A stretch of 64,000 bases of DNA from CAZKRU01 sp964555235. GTDB taxonomy: Bacteria > Verrucomicrobiota > Verrucomicrobiia > Methylacidiphilales > CAMAQI01. The stretch is taken from contig CAZKRU010000004.1 in the NCBI GenBank assembly GCA_964555235.1, forward strand, positions 30,136 through 94,135, in the 5' to 3' direction. This document shows positions 27,021 to 36,163 of this stretch, in pieces; the stretch's first letter is position 1; every line of letters starts with the position of its first letter. The notes under the pieces were generated by a model, which worked only from the letters and a program-made list of their open reading frames with translations, searched no databases and was not told where the DNA came from. Position numbers and translations under genes: made by a program.

Positions 27021-28526
27021 TTATGGAACCATATAAATCTCATTGAAATACTCCCTTAAGGATCTCAGCTGAAAAGATCCAATCTGGAGCGGGGTCGCTC
27101 GAATTCCCGCTTCTGGCAATACCGACTGAAAGTAACTCGCATTCAGGATCAAGAGATCCTCTTCTTTTTTCCACTGCATGCTACGAAAATGTGCAACCCA
27201 CGAAGAACCCGCTTGCGGAATGCAGAACTCTGCAGCGACGGCTCCATTCGGGGCACGATAGTCAAAGATGTAGCGCCAAGAATTGGAATCCAAAATAACT
27301 CGTTTCATCGAATGCTCGCGAAGATATTGATGAATTGAAGTGATTTTATCGGGATCATACCCTTTTTGAAACGCAAACGGGAGAACCTTCATCGTTACAA
27401 CACCGAGAACGCTCATAAAGATCATCAGCAAAAGGACCTGTGTCACTCGCGTATTGACTGCCTTGAAATTTAAATAATTAAGCACCAAGCAATATAAAAA
27501 AGACAAGTGAACAACAATCATTGAGAAGAATACACTGTAGAGGAGACCTGTTAAGACCATTCCAAGCCAAAAAACAAGGGTCAAATATCGAGCGGCTGTA
27601 GATTGATTGCGAAAGTTCAGAATTTGAATGAATAATGCTGCAACCACTAAAATATAAGTTGGACCAAATAACAGCAAATTCCAACCTGCCGATATCGACT
27701 TCCAAGCGTAATACCAACCGTCCGTCCAATTATTCCAAGCAAAGGGAGTCGCATTTAATTGAGCCACTTTCAGATAAGCAGCCAACCACTCCCAACCTCT
27801 CCATTGAGTACTTGCACCCCAAAAAGTTAGCACCGTCAAAAAACTTAACCCTAGAATAAACATCTCCTTTATCATCAATTTTGTGTCCAAATGTCTCTTG
27901 GCCCAATATCGATGATAAAGATGAATGAGTCCCACCGATCCAGCAAAACCAATCATATAAGGAAGCGTCGTAATACTGAACCCCAAAGCAGACCATCCAC
28001 CATAGTCACCGAGTCTCGTTTGCTGCATCAGTAGGAAAATACCCGCTGATAAAAAGAAAAAAGCAAGCGTATTGGGTCTCGATCCTAATTCGGAGACAAA
28101 CGCGGCATAGGCGATGATCGCAATCATGAAGAATAAAAATGTGATTCGAAGCTTCTTAAAGACTTGTGCAATTAAAAGCGAATGAAAGAAATTAAGAAAA
28201 AAGTGAAAAAGCAAAACGATCTTCGTTGAAACTCCAAAGACCTTCAGCCAGCTTCCTAGCAACCAAGAGTAAAAGGTAACATAAGGGAAGATAGAAAATC
28301 CCTGAAGGATGCCGGGAGTCATATCATTCCAAATGAACCCTTTCTCTGCGTAGTGAACCGCAGCGCCGACGTAAACGGTGTCATCGGGATGCGGCTGTGG
28401 ATAACCACGTAAAAAATAGCCCCCCCAGAAAAGAAATAGCACCAAAAATATCCTCCACCCCTGGTAACTGCGATCAGAATACCCAGCGCACCACTCAGCA
28501 GAAATCTGAACAAATTTTCCAATCAT
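27021..28526 (-). CDS. GT-C/GT39-like integral membrane glycosyltransferase
   Basis: This 501-residue protein has about eleven membrane segments and the acidic pair HPDD at residues 46-49 in the first periplasmic loop. That is the placement of the catalytic residues in GT-C enzymes using polyprenyl-phosphate sugars. A soluble C-terminal tail of about 100 residues follows. It probably adds a side-branch sugar outside the inner membrane; the partner would be the MT-GT2 fusion at 29298, whose DPM1-like domain could supply the lipid-linked donor. I chose ATG 28526 (ATGA overlap) rather than 28586. Confidence 0.78.
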   Translation of the reverse strand: MIGKFVQISAEWCAGYSDRSYQGWRIFLVLFLFWGGYFLRGYPQPHPDDTVYVGAAVHYAEKGFIWNDMTPGILQGFSIFPYVTFYSWLLGSWLKVFGVSTKIVLLFHFFLNFFHSLLIAQVFKKLRITFLFFMIAIIAYAAFVSELGSRPNTLAFFFLSAGIFLLMQQTRLGDYGGWSALGFSITTLPYMIGFAGSVGLIHLYHRYWAKRHLDTKLMIKEMFILGLSFLTVLTFWGASTQWRGWEWLAAYLKVAQLNATPFAWNNWTDGWYYAWKSISAGWNLLLFGPTYILVVAALFIQILNFRNQSTAARYLTLVFWLGMVLTGLLYSVFFSMIVVHLSFLYCLVLNYLNFKAVNTRVTQVLLLMIFMSVLGVVTMKVLPFAFQKGYDPDKITSIHQYLREHSMKRVILDSNSWRYIFDYRAPNGAVAAEFCIPQAGSSWVAHFRSMQWKKEEDLLILNASYFQSVLPEAGIRATPLQIGSFQLRSLREYFNEIYMVP

Positions 28527-29293
28527 TGAAGTGATTTTTTTTCCAGAACGATCAGCATACGACTTGCCGTGAGCGTTGGGATCCAATCGAGAAGAAACTC
28601 AATTTTATGAACGAAGCTTTGAAAATCCGTAGGGATGACTTGAGGCCGACTAAACCCTCCGCACAGTAGATAAGCGAGCGCGCTCCACGTCTGCACTCGC
28701 ACATCAGTCCATAAAGACGCCCGCTCATTTGAAAATTCCTTTTGACGAAAAATCCTCCACGCATTTCCTTGTGCTGCATAATAACCGCTCTCACTGAGGC
28801 TTTTAGAATCATTCGCCTTCCACGTAATCATTTGATTCAGAGCAAGGGGCTCAGGGTGAAATAAACCATAAATAATTCTCCCCAATACCCCTGCCGCAGG
28901 CTCAAATAAAATGAGCCTCCCCCCGGGACTCAAAACCCGATGAAACTCTTCGAGTGCGTCCCCAGGATACTGGAGATGATGAAAGACATCGAAAAGAATC
29001 AAGTGTGAAACGGATTGATCTGAAAAGCTAAGCCGATAAGCAGACTCCTGCTGATCGATCCATGGGTTTTTAAAAAGATCCGTCAGAATACAGTCAGGAA
29101 TTATTTCTCGAATTCGACCAATTCCAGAGCCCAATTCGACAATCTTACCTGAGATTTGAGGACGAATCTCCCTAGAAATTTCCTGATAAAACCGACGATA
29201 TTCAGATCGTAACAGTTCCTTTTCATCCCATCGCTTAAGGTTCTCCTGAATTTCGCGATTATGACGATCGATGCTTTCTACCTCAGAATTCAT
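28523..29293 (-). CDS. Class I SAM-dependent methyltransferase
   Basis: The 256-residue protein has a Methyltransf_11-type fold: VELGSGIGR binds SAM (about 63-71), FDVFHHLQYP is motif IV and LSPGGRLILFEP follows. The C-terminal part adds a substrate-binding lobe without assignable function. It probably methylates a sugar or a lipid-linked glycan. I start it at ATG 29293, four bases after the preceding stop; 29326 would overlap by 29 bases. Its end overlaps the GT-C gene by ATGA. Confidence 0.8.
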   Translation of the reverse strand: MNSEVESIDRHNREIQENLKRWDEKELLRSEYRRFYQEISREIRPQISGKIVELGSGIGRIREIIPDCILTDLFKNPWIDQQESAYRLSFSDQSVSHLILFDVFHHLQYPGDALEEFHRVLSPGGRLILFEPAAGVLGRIIYGLFHPEPLALNQMITWKANDSKSLSESGYYAAQGNAWRIFRQKEFSNERASLWTDVRVQTWSALAYLLCGGFSRPQVIPTDFQSFVHKIEFLLDWIPTLTASRMLIVLEKKSLQ

Positions 29294-29297
29294 AAAA

Positions 29298-30710
29298 TTA
29301 AATAAATTTAATCTTACGAGCAGCAAAAATGACCATTTTTAAAAGCAGCCATCCATGCTTCCATCGCTGAATATTTGTTGTGCCATAAGTGCGATTCCCA
29401 TATCGAATAGGAATATCGACAACTTGCAAGTTTTGACGGCAGGCGCCGAATATCAAATCAAAATCGCCAAAAGGGTCGAAATCTCCGAAGTAGGATCGGT
29501 CTCTAACAATTTTCTCGTAATCCGATTTCCGAAGTACTTTTGTCCCACAGAGGGTATCCTTAATCGATTGATTAAGCAGCCAGCTAAATGTTACGCTGAA
29601 AAACTTGTTTGCAATAAGATTAAAAAACCTCATTGCCTCGTCTTCCATCGGATAGACAAGTCGAACACCATTTGCAAACTCTGCGCGACCTGAAGCGATC
29701 GCCTGATAAAACTTTGGCAATTCTTCTGGCCCAACAGTCAAATCTGCATCCAAAATCATTAAAATATCACCTTGAGCCTCACTGAATCCCATTCGAACTG
29801 CATCGCCCTTGCCAATGCCGCGCTGCTGCATGATTCGAATATTTAAATGCGAATAGGTGGCTTTGATCTCTTGAATCTTCTCCCAAGTCTGATCCTTTGA
29901 GTTTCCCTCCACAAAGATAATCTCTTGACTCTCAGACATTTTAGGAATCCGTAAGACGGCTTGCTCTATATTTCCCTCTTCGTTACGTGCAGGAATTATG
30001 ATTGAAACAGAGGGACGGGAGATCTCAGAATTCAACACCTCCTTCCTCGCAATCATAAATACGGTCAAACAGAGATGATCGACAAAAGGCGCTAAATAAC
30101 GATTAAGTATTTCCTCAACGCCAAAGAAAGGAAGAGGAAGAAGTACTTTTCCTCTTTGAGTAATCACTTTCCATCCACAAAGTGCGAGTAGATTTCTCAC
30201 ATCATTCACGCTGAGCCAATTACATTCCTTCTGCTTTGCCTTGAGTCCAAGCAAAACCCCCAATGAAACAAATGGCTTCCATAGATGATTGAAGAAATTA
30301 ATGCAGAGGCGCGTCTCCGCGTGTGCTGCATGCTGGATGTTTTCAAAAATATGTTGAACGTCCGCCGCAAAATTAATGGTATCCGAAATGAGAATATAAT
30401 CGTACTTCCTTTGAAAAGGATAATTTTCACCAGCACCCACCTCAAATTTTCCATAGGGAACACACTTTTTTGCTGCTTCCACTTGGTTGTGTGAAAGATC
30501 AATCCCTGTAATATCGCGGTTCGGAAGAAGTGAAAGGAGCATCCCCTGTCCGCACCCGATTTCGAGGATGCTCGCATTTTTAGGAATCATTCGAGCGTAA
30601 TAGTAAGCCAATAGTTTTCGATAATGGCAAGCAGCCCAATTCGGGGCGGCACCAAAATCGTCATAGTGCTTAGAAAGTTGACTGAGGATACGAGAATTGA
30701 TGTCGTTCAT
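29298..30710 (-). CDS. Fusion: SAM methyltransferase (N) - GT2 glycosyltransferase (C)
   Basis: 470 residues with two clear domains. Residues about 1-220 are a class I methyltransferase (ILEIGCGQG for SAM, YILISDTINF motif IV). Residues about 235-470 are a GT2 glycosyltransferase close to polyprenol-phosphate mannose/glucose synthases: SIIIPARNEEGNI, LDADLTV as the DxD motif, and the GTKV and RYGNRTYGTT segments. The GT2 part probably makes a polyprenyl-phosphate sugar for the neighbouring GT-C protein. The order of domains is the reverse of the fusion at 43593-45017. Confidence 0.9.
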   Translation of the reverse strand: MNDINSRILSQLSKHYDDFGAAPNWAACHYRKLLAYYYARMIPKNASILEIGCGQGMLLSLLPNRDITGIDLSHNQVEAAKKCVPYGKFEVGAGENYPFQRKYDYILISDTINFAADVQHIFENIQHAAHAETRLCINFFNHLWKPFVSLGVLLGLKAKQKECNWLSVNDVRNLLALCGWKVITQRGKVLLPLPFFGVEEILNRYLAPFVDHLCLTVFMIARKEVLNSEISRPSVSIIIPARNEEGNIEQAVLRIPKMSESQEIIFVEGNSKDQTWEKIQEIKATYSHLNIRIMQQRGIGKGDAVRMGFSEAQGDILMILDADLTVGPEELPKFYQAIASGRAEFANGVRLVYPMEDEAMRFFNLIANKFFSVTFSWLLNQSIKDTLCGTKVLRKSDYEKIVRDRSYFGDFDPFGDFDLIFGACRQNLQVVDIPIRYGNRTYGTTNIQRWKHGWLLLKMVIFAARKIKFI

Positions 30711-30713
30711 ATT

Positions 30714-31442
30714 TTATCTTATGGCTAAAAAATTTTCCCACGTCCTTTGAGCACGATGCAAGATCGCTTCAACGGAAAGGGGGTTAAATTTTGAATTTTC
30801 AAATTCACCCAGTTGATATCCACTATCTTGCAAAAGGATCAACAACTCTTTTGATGATGCTCCAACCCGCTCGAGCCCTTCATTCCAAAGTTCAAAAAAT
30901 ATGACTTTAGGCCCCCCCTTTATCATCTGAGGCATCATTCCTTGAAGGACCTCATATTCGTATCCCTGTACATCGATTTTAAGAAAATCAATTCCTTGAG
31001 GGTCAACAATCTGATCAAGTCGGACAATCGAAATCGCATCTCCGAAATCATCTTCCACAACACGGTTATCCCCACGATTAAAAACCCCTGCCTTCAGCGT
31101 GGCTCTCTTTTCAACCGAACCTAATGCAAGTGGATATAAAAACACATTCACAATATGATTTAATGTCATCGTACACTGAAGGTCCTTAAAAAGACGCTTT
31201 TCAGGCTCAAATGCGTAAACCTTTCCCTCCGGACCCACCATTTGAGATGCGAGAAGCGTATAAATACCTTGATTGGCCCCTGCATCAACAACCGTCATTC
31301 CTGGTTTTAGATAGTGCTCGTAGATCCCCTTCTCAATCGCCCCCATCCTCCCCCATTTATGAAGCAAAAGGGCAATCCACCGGTCGCAAAGAGAAGTCTG
31401 ATGTTGATGCCCCCAAAACTGAATCGTAGGATATTTAATCAT
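30714..31442 (-). CDS. FkbM-family methyltransferase
   Basis: The 242-residue SAM-dependent methyltransferase shows the FkbM core: VVDAGANQGIYTLLA binds SAM, VYAFEPE is motif II, and FLKIDVQGYEYEVLQG is the diagnostic acidic motif. The short N-terminal part has no membrane helix. It probably methylates a hydroxyl on the glycan. Three bases separate it from the gene at 29298 and three from the gene at 31446. Confidence 0.9.
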   Translation of the reverse strand: MIKYPTIQFWGHQHQTSLCDRWIALLLHKWGRMGAIEKGIYEHYLKPGMTVVDAGANQGIYTLLASQMVGPEGKVYAFEPEKRLFKDLQCTMTLNHIVNVFLYPLALGSVEKRATLKAGVFNRGDNRVVEDDFGDAISIVRLDQIVDPQGIDFLKIDVQGYEYEVLQGMMPQMIKGGPKVIFFELWNEGLERVGASSKELLILLQDSGYQLGEFENSKFNPLSVEAILHRAQRTWENFLAIR

Positions 31443-31445
31443 AAT

Positions 31446-32342
31446 TTAGGCTGAAAACTGAAGCCTTTTTTTAAGAAAAGGAACCCCATGGAGCGGCATT
31501 AAATGACGAACGGGGCCCATGAAATGCCTTAAGTGAATTGACGAATAATCAACTTCCTTCTCGAAATAAAACTGCCGGGTGCAATTAGAAACATAGCTTG
31601 ATCGATCTAGGAGCATGGAATTCGATAATGAGTGTAAAGCTCCAATCAACGTCTGTTCTAGAAACCACGAACTCGGATCATAGTCATAATCATTCAGAAG
31701 ATTTTCTGCAGTGATCTCCAAATGGGTCTTCCTCGGCAGATAAAAGAAACCTGAATTAAAGTGAGGTTCGATTTCAATTCCAGAACTCATTAAAGCCACC
31801 TTGAATTTCTCATCGCAGCGGAATCCTTCATCCGCGCCAATATGAAATGCACGGCCCTCTCGCATTAAATTACTAAGATCCGTTAATGTCCGAAACCCTA
31901 AAACATCATCATCTGAAAAAAGGAAGCCTCCTCGAGTCCACTCATAATCAATCATAAAGGCCTTGCGCATTAAAGTGTTCTGGCGAAATAATTGCCTTTT
32001 TGATTGCGGAATCGTTTCACAAATGCCTTCTAAGCTTAAAATGACCAAACTTGGAAAAAGGGCCTGGATCTTTCTCTGTACTGACTCAGAAAGATGACCA
32101 TCGTAGTACAAGGTAATCTGCAGGGGAATCGGAAAGGCAAGCACGAGAGAATAGAGACACCAACATGCATTCATCCAATTTGCTGGGGTTGTAAGTACAA
32201 TGAGGCGATTGGAGCTGAGAGGATCCGCATACAATGGTGGAGCATTAAAAATCGCCTGAAGGCCAAAATAGGGCCAATTTCTCTCACACCACCAAATAGG
32301 GCGCGTGAAAATCTTTCTTAAACATTTCTCAAGTGAGATCAG
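31446..32342 (-). CDS. Putative glycosyltransferase with SDDD motif; start uncertain (CTG or TTG)
   Basis: The core has a GT-A-like acidic motif FLFSDDDVLGF and an N-S-G-F-F-Y element (FNSGFFYLP), so a nucleotide-sugar transferase is likely; I cannot name the family. No ATG or GTG start exists in frame. The first NTG that keeps the conserved-looking core is TTG at 32234, with no ribosome binding site. The frame stays open for 36 more codons of protein-like sequence (with TRPIWW and NWPYFG) back to a CTG at 32342. That CTG overlaps the previous stop as CTGA and follows aagga. I annotate the longer form (298 residues); the shorter has 262. Confidence 0.6.
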   Translation of the reverse strand: MISLEKCLRKIFTRPIWWCERNWPYFGLQAIFNAPPLYADPLSSNRLIVLTTPANWMNACWCLYSLVLAFPIPLQITLYYDGHLSESVQRKIQALFPSLVILSLEGICETIPQSKRQLFRQNTLMRKAFMIDYEWTRGGFLFSDDDVLGFRTLTDLSNLMREGRAFHIGADEGFRCDEKFKVALMSSGIEIEPHFNSGFFYLPRKTHLEITAENLLNDYDYDPSSWFLEQTLIGALHSLSNSMLLDRSSYVSNCTRQFYFEKEVDYSSIHLRHFMGPVRHLMPLHGVPFLKKRLQFSA

Positions 32343-33466
32343 AATTTCCTTAGCAATTTCTGAGGGAAAATGAATGTAATCATGCCTCCTAAAATGGCGC
32401 AGAATGGTTTCCCTATTTTTTCAAAATACCTAAGGCCTCTCCTTAATAATTTATCTTCTAAATTCTTCGAAATCGTATGCGTCATTAATTCGATGCTATT
32501 AAACGGATCAGAAGGCTTTAGCGAAGATGGCAAAAAACGGTAGTAATCTCGGGTTTCAGGGTGAATCGGAAGCTGGTTAGAAAATCGATTAAAGAAGTAT
32601 CGCACTTCTTGATTCGTACCTCCACATGAGTTGACCATCAAAGAGAGATATTTCTCTTTTAGCCGCTGAATCACCATTGGATCGACGTCCTCTACACGTT
32701 CAAAAGCCGCACGAGTAAGAAGATCAGGACGATTTGACTCAAAACCACTGAAATGAAAAAATACGAGTGGAATATTATTCGAATAAAAAATATCATCCTT
32801 CAAAGTCAAATGTCGCTCATGAACGTTCCAAAATGCTACATTCAATGCAGGACTTTTAAGAATATTAACCCCCCAATAAAGCGGAACCACATCAAGATAC
32901 TTTTGATCCCCAAAATATCCTCGATCCACATAATGCACTGAATAAAGATTAAGCTTCTCCTTCCACCATGTCAGGAAAGCCATGGTAGAATCATCTTTCT
33001 TCAATGCAAGAAAACCGCCATTGTACATTCCGGTAAGTCGGTAGACCTCATCGCCTGGCTTTTTTCCATCGAGCGGAGGATCTTTGAGCATGCATGGGGT
33101 AAGTGCAATCGAGTGATCTTGATGAATGATCGACAAATCATCCATTTTTCTTAAAAAGAGCAAATCTGAGTCAATATAAACGATTTCATCAGCCCCATAC
33201 TGAAGGAAAAGCGCTTCGTGAAGATAAGGGCGCAATGCGGCTGCTAGACAACGTACATCATATTTAAATCGCCACTCAATCGATGAATCCAGCCCGAGAT
33301 CTTCAATAAAAATCGGTCTAACCGAAGGAATGAGCTGATTTTTATCGCAAGACTCAAGATAAAGACAGTAGGGCTGATACTCGGGATGAAAGGCGCAAAA
33401 GCTCTCAAGCACCGCCCTCATCTCCGGTTTCAGATTTAGAGATCCAATCGTGACAACAATCTTCAT
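32339..33466 (-). CDS. Glycosyltransferase, GT8-like
   Basis: The 375-residue GT-A enzyme has the metal-binding DxD motif in IVYIDSDLLFL (about 95-105) and the N-G-G-F element in GMYNGGFLALK, as in GT8/Glyco_transf_8 proteins. The DQKYLD and FHFSG segments match the later family motifs. It has a hydrophobic C-terminal end (PFCAILGGMITFIF), perhaps a membrane contact. It should transfer a sugar from a nucleotide donor to the glycan. Its stop may overlap a non-ATG start of the next gene. Confidence 0.82.
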   Translation of the reverse strand: MKIVVTIGSLNLKPEMRAVLESFCAFHPEYQPYCLYLESCDKNQLIPSVRPIFIEDLGLDSSIEWRFKYDVRCLAAALRPYLHEALFLQYGADEIVYIDSDLLFLRKMDDLSIIHQDHSIALTPCMLKDPPLDGKKPGDEVYRLTGMYNGGFLALKKDDSTMAFLTWWKEKLNLYSVHYVDRGYFGDQKYLDVVPLYWGVNILKSPALNVAFWNVHERHLTLKDDIFYSNNIPLVFFHFSGFESNRPDLLTRAAFERVEDVDPMVIQRLKEKYLSLMVNSCGGTNQEVRYFFNRFSNQLPIHPETRDYYRFLPSSLKPSDPFNSIELMTHTISKNLEDKLLRRGLRYFEKIGKPFCAILGGMITFIFPQKLLRKF

Positions 33467-34263
33467 GAGCTCTTCTTCTGAATACGTGTGATTAGGATCT
33501 CTTGAACTCCCTCTGATTCCGGGTTTTCCTTTTCAATTTTACATAAAATAATGGCGCGGTTCTTTAAACGAAGTGTCATATCAACCGAGGAGTTTCGTGA
33601 GGAAATAATAAAGTGAGATTTCGAATCAATCGAAAAATTCCACTGATGAAGCCCCTCATAGTTTTGAGAAACTCCCTCATTTAAGCAATGCTCCATCAAT
33701 ACCCAACCGCCTGGCTTCACCACTTCCAACATCTGCTCAACGCAAAGAATGGGATCAGTTGAGTGATCAATACAGTTGCGAGCGAAAACTAAATCAAACT
33801 GCCCTCTCGAAAATGATCTCGTGAGTTGTTCCGCCGCAGCCTTTTGGGTCCGAATCAGTGGAGTTATCTTAAATTCATCTAGTATTTCACTATAAATCTC
33901 TGCCAGTGGATCAACCGCAATGATCTGTAACTCACACGTAGGATGTTTTTTTCCCAGATAAGTCAGAGGACCCGCTCCAACATCAAGAATCTTAACAATC
34001 TTCTGACTAGGAAGGTGATCCGCAATACGTTTCTGCAAGGGGAGTTCCGGGTCAAATCGTAGTTGATAGAGTTTAGGCCAATGAAGCCCCTTTGTACTAA
34101 AGTACTCGCGCCAAAAGAGAATTTCCTGACGAATCCCAACTCTCCATCTCGCAGAAGAAGAAATGGGGACACCAAATTTGACATTCAAGGTATTCCATAG
34201 TTCATCGACTCCTCCTTTTTTGAGGAGAATGACGATTGACTGCAATCGATTTAAAATCTTCAT
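33463..34263 (-). CDS. Class I SAM-dependent methyltransferase
   Basis: This 266-residue protein has a helical N-terminal extension (about 1-90) followed by a methyltransferase core: ILDVGAGPLTYLG binds SAM, IIAVDPL is motif II, FARNCIDHSTDP is motif IV and VKPGGWVLMEH follows. The substrate is not predictable, but the operon context points to the glycan. Both ends overlap neighbours as ATGA. Confidence 0.85.
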   Translation of the reverse strand: MKILNRLQSIVILLKKGGVDELWNTLNVKFGVPISSSARWRVGIRQEILFWREYFSTKGLHWPKLYQLRFDPELPLQKRIADHLPSQKIVKILDVGAGPLTYLGKKHPTCELQIIAVDPLAEIYSEILDEFKITPLIRTQKAAAEQLTRSFSRGQFDLVFARNCIDHSTDPILCVEQMLEVVKPGGWVLMEHCLNEGVSQNYEGLHQWNFSIDSKSHFIISSRNSSVDMTLRLKNRAIILCKIEKENPESEGVQEILITRIQKKSS

Positions 34264-35003
34264 TTCGTTTCCTTAGCCTCACTCCGACAGGCAAAATAGT
34301 CGTCGCCACAATCAAGAATTTTATAGTCGCTGAGTCTTGAGCAAATTCGTTTTTTCCTCTCAAGCGTGAGATGTTTGTGCTCAATATAAATAATCCAAGG
34401 TCGAACACTCATCAGATCAAGCGATTCAAGTACATAGTCATCATGACCTTCCGTATCAATATGCAAAAAATGTACCTCTCTTAATCGGTGCCGATCAACG
34501 AGCCCTGTTAAGGTCGATGTTTTAACTGAAATTTCTTCAATCCAATTTGCGACATTCACTTCAAAATGCTTGAGAATGTGATTCCGATCAAAGGAACCAA
34601 TTTGATCATACCAAACAGGAAGATCTGGAAATACATCTTTCACTTCAGGTCGAAGAAAGTAAAAGACTTTTTCACCCTCCTGTGAGCTGATCGCGATATT
34701 TTCGATCACAAAACGACTCTCGTTCCTAAAAACGGAATGTAGCCTATCACAGATATAAGGCACTGGCTCAACAAGAACCCCCCGCCATCTTTTTGATTTT
34801 AAGAGACTTTCTCCTGAAGGGTCACCCGCAATTCCATCGTTTGCACCGACTTTAACAAAAATAGGATCATCTACCCTTGCCTCAAGATTTCTAATGGCTT
34901 TCAAAAATTTTAATGAATTCCGGCGAGCACGATAAATATTCCTCTCCCATAATAGGCGATTTCTTATTTTTAAAACTATTTTTCTAAATGGCTTCAACAT
35001 CAT
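34260..35003 (-). CDS. FkbM-family methyltransferase
   Basis: FkbM-type SAM-dependent methyltransferase of 247 residues. The SAM loop is FVKVGANDG, motif II is GVLVEPVP, and the acidic motif is FLHIDTEGHDDYVLE, a known variant of the FkbM signature. A basic N-terminus (about 1-30) may bind membrane lipids. It overlaps the next gene by ATGA and follows the glycosyltransferase gene at 35039 after 35 bases. Confidence 0.88.
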   Translation of the reverse strand: MMLKPFRKIVLKIRNRLLWERNIYRARRNSLKFLKAIRNLEARVDDPIFVKVGANDGIAGDPSGESLLKSKRWRGVLVEPVPYICDRLHSVFRNESRFVIENIAISSQEGEKVFYFLRPEVKDVFPDLPVWYDQIGSFDRNHILKHFEVNVANWIEEISVKTSTLTGLVDRHRLREVHFLHIDTEGHDDYVLESLDLMSVRPWIIYIEHKHLTLERKKRICSRLSDYKILDCGDDYFACRSEAKETK

Positions 35004-35038
35004 ATCATGATTACCCGTTTAATAAAGTCTTCGCTTAC

Positions 35039-36163
35039 TCAAGAGCAAGAACAGCCCCCGCCTAAATCATTAATATACAGATTCAGATATTTACTGAATG
35101 AATAATTACGAGAGGCTCGAATTGCGCCATTTTGGAAGCTCGCATAATTAGAGCGTATCCGTTGCACTGCACCTGCAATGGACTCCGGGTCATGCTGATC
35201 AATGAGAACTCCCGCCTGATAATCTGTCACAATAGAAAGACCTGGAATATTAGTACCAATGACAGGAATCCCTGCCGAAAAGTAACTAAAGAGTTTTCCT
35301 GAAGGAGCAGATTCGTAATTATAACGATTAGAATAATTCTCATCGACTAAACTCAATAAATAAAAACACAATCCAATTTCGAAATATTGTAGCGATTGAG
35401 GAAGATCCCCAATTTCTGTATAAGAATCATCGATAACAAATCGAATATTTTTGCGAAGATAACGCTCCGCAACCTCTCTCACAAAAGGGCCCTTGAGGGT
35501 CACTTGCTCTTGCGGGTATTTTTGGGCAAACTCTGCGACGAAATCGATCCCGAACAACGGTTGAGGTGCCCCACAAAATACGATCCCACTTCGTCTCTTA
35601 TTCGCACAGGCCGTTTCGTCAATTTCGGCTGAATTAGGAATCAAGAACCACTTCTTAGTTGTTTGAGGAAAAAGATACTCAAACCGCTCTTTCGATTGTA
35701 TGAGCACCTTTTCAATCACTCGTGGATCAACCTTTTGATAAAATGGGTCATTTTTGCGTGGAACTTCTAACGAGAGAAGGTGTGTTCGCAGCCTCAGACT
35801 CTGGCCGATCAAGACCGCCCGATAATCAACCGCAATCAGTAAATCGGGCCTATTAAAATAGAGACGAATCCATGCAAGCCAAGATCTAACCCAACGACCA
35901 ATATCTTGACGCCGCTCAAAGGGAACCTTTCGAAGAGATGAAAGATGATGATAACACCGATCAATCGTGCTTATCAAAATCGCCCAACCGGCCCCATCCC
36001 CAATGGTTACACATGAAAACGGCAATGGAGGTTGCCCCCGATACCTGAATGCCAGTAGCTTTACATCAAACAGCCTCTCCAAGCCTAAAAAAAGCTGTAA
36101 CGTGCTTGGCGAGTAATCAATGTGATAGTCTGTAAATAAAATCGCTATTTTGCTTATCTTCAA
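35039..36163 (-). CDS. Glycosyltransferase, GT4-like
   Basis: The 374-residue GT-B protein shows IVFCGAPQPLFG as the nucleotide-site loop and SGKLFSYFSAGIPVIG near the C-terminus, which matches the end of GT4 domains. The first Glu of the E-x7-E motif is replaced (YESAPSGKLF), so it belongs to a divergent branch that still resembles WcaI-like transferases. It ends in a Gly/Cys tail. Coupled to the previous gene by ATGA. Confidence 0.82.
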   Translation of the reverse strand: MKISKIAILFTDYHIDYSPSTLQLFLGLERLFDVKLLAFRYRGQPPLPFSCVTIGDGAGWAILISTIDRCYHHLSSLRKVPFERRQDIGRWVRSWLAWIRLYFNRPDLLIAVDYRAVLIGQSLRLRTHLLSLEVPRKNDPFYQKVDPRVIEKVLIQSKERFEYLFPQTTKKWFLIPNSAEIDETACANKRRSGIVFCGAPQPLFGIDFVAEFAQKYPQEQVTLKGPFVREVAERYLRKNIRFVIDDSYTEIGDLPQSLQYFEIGLCFYLLSLVDENYSNRYNYESAPSGKLFSYFSAGIPVIGTNIPGLSIVTDYQAGVLIDQHDPESIAGAVQRIRSNYASFQNGAIRASRNYSFSKYLNLYINDLGGGCSCS

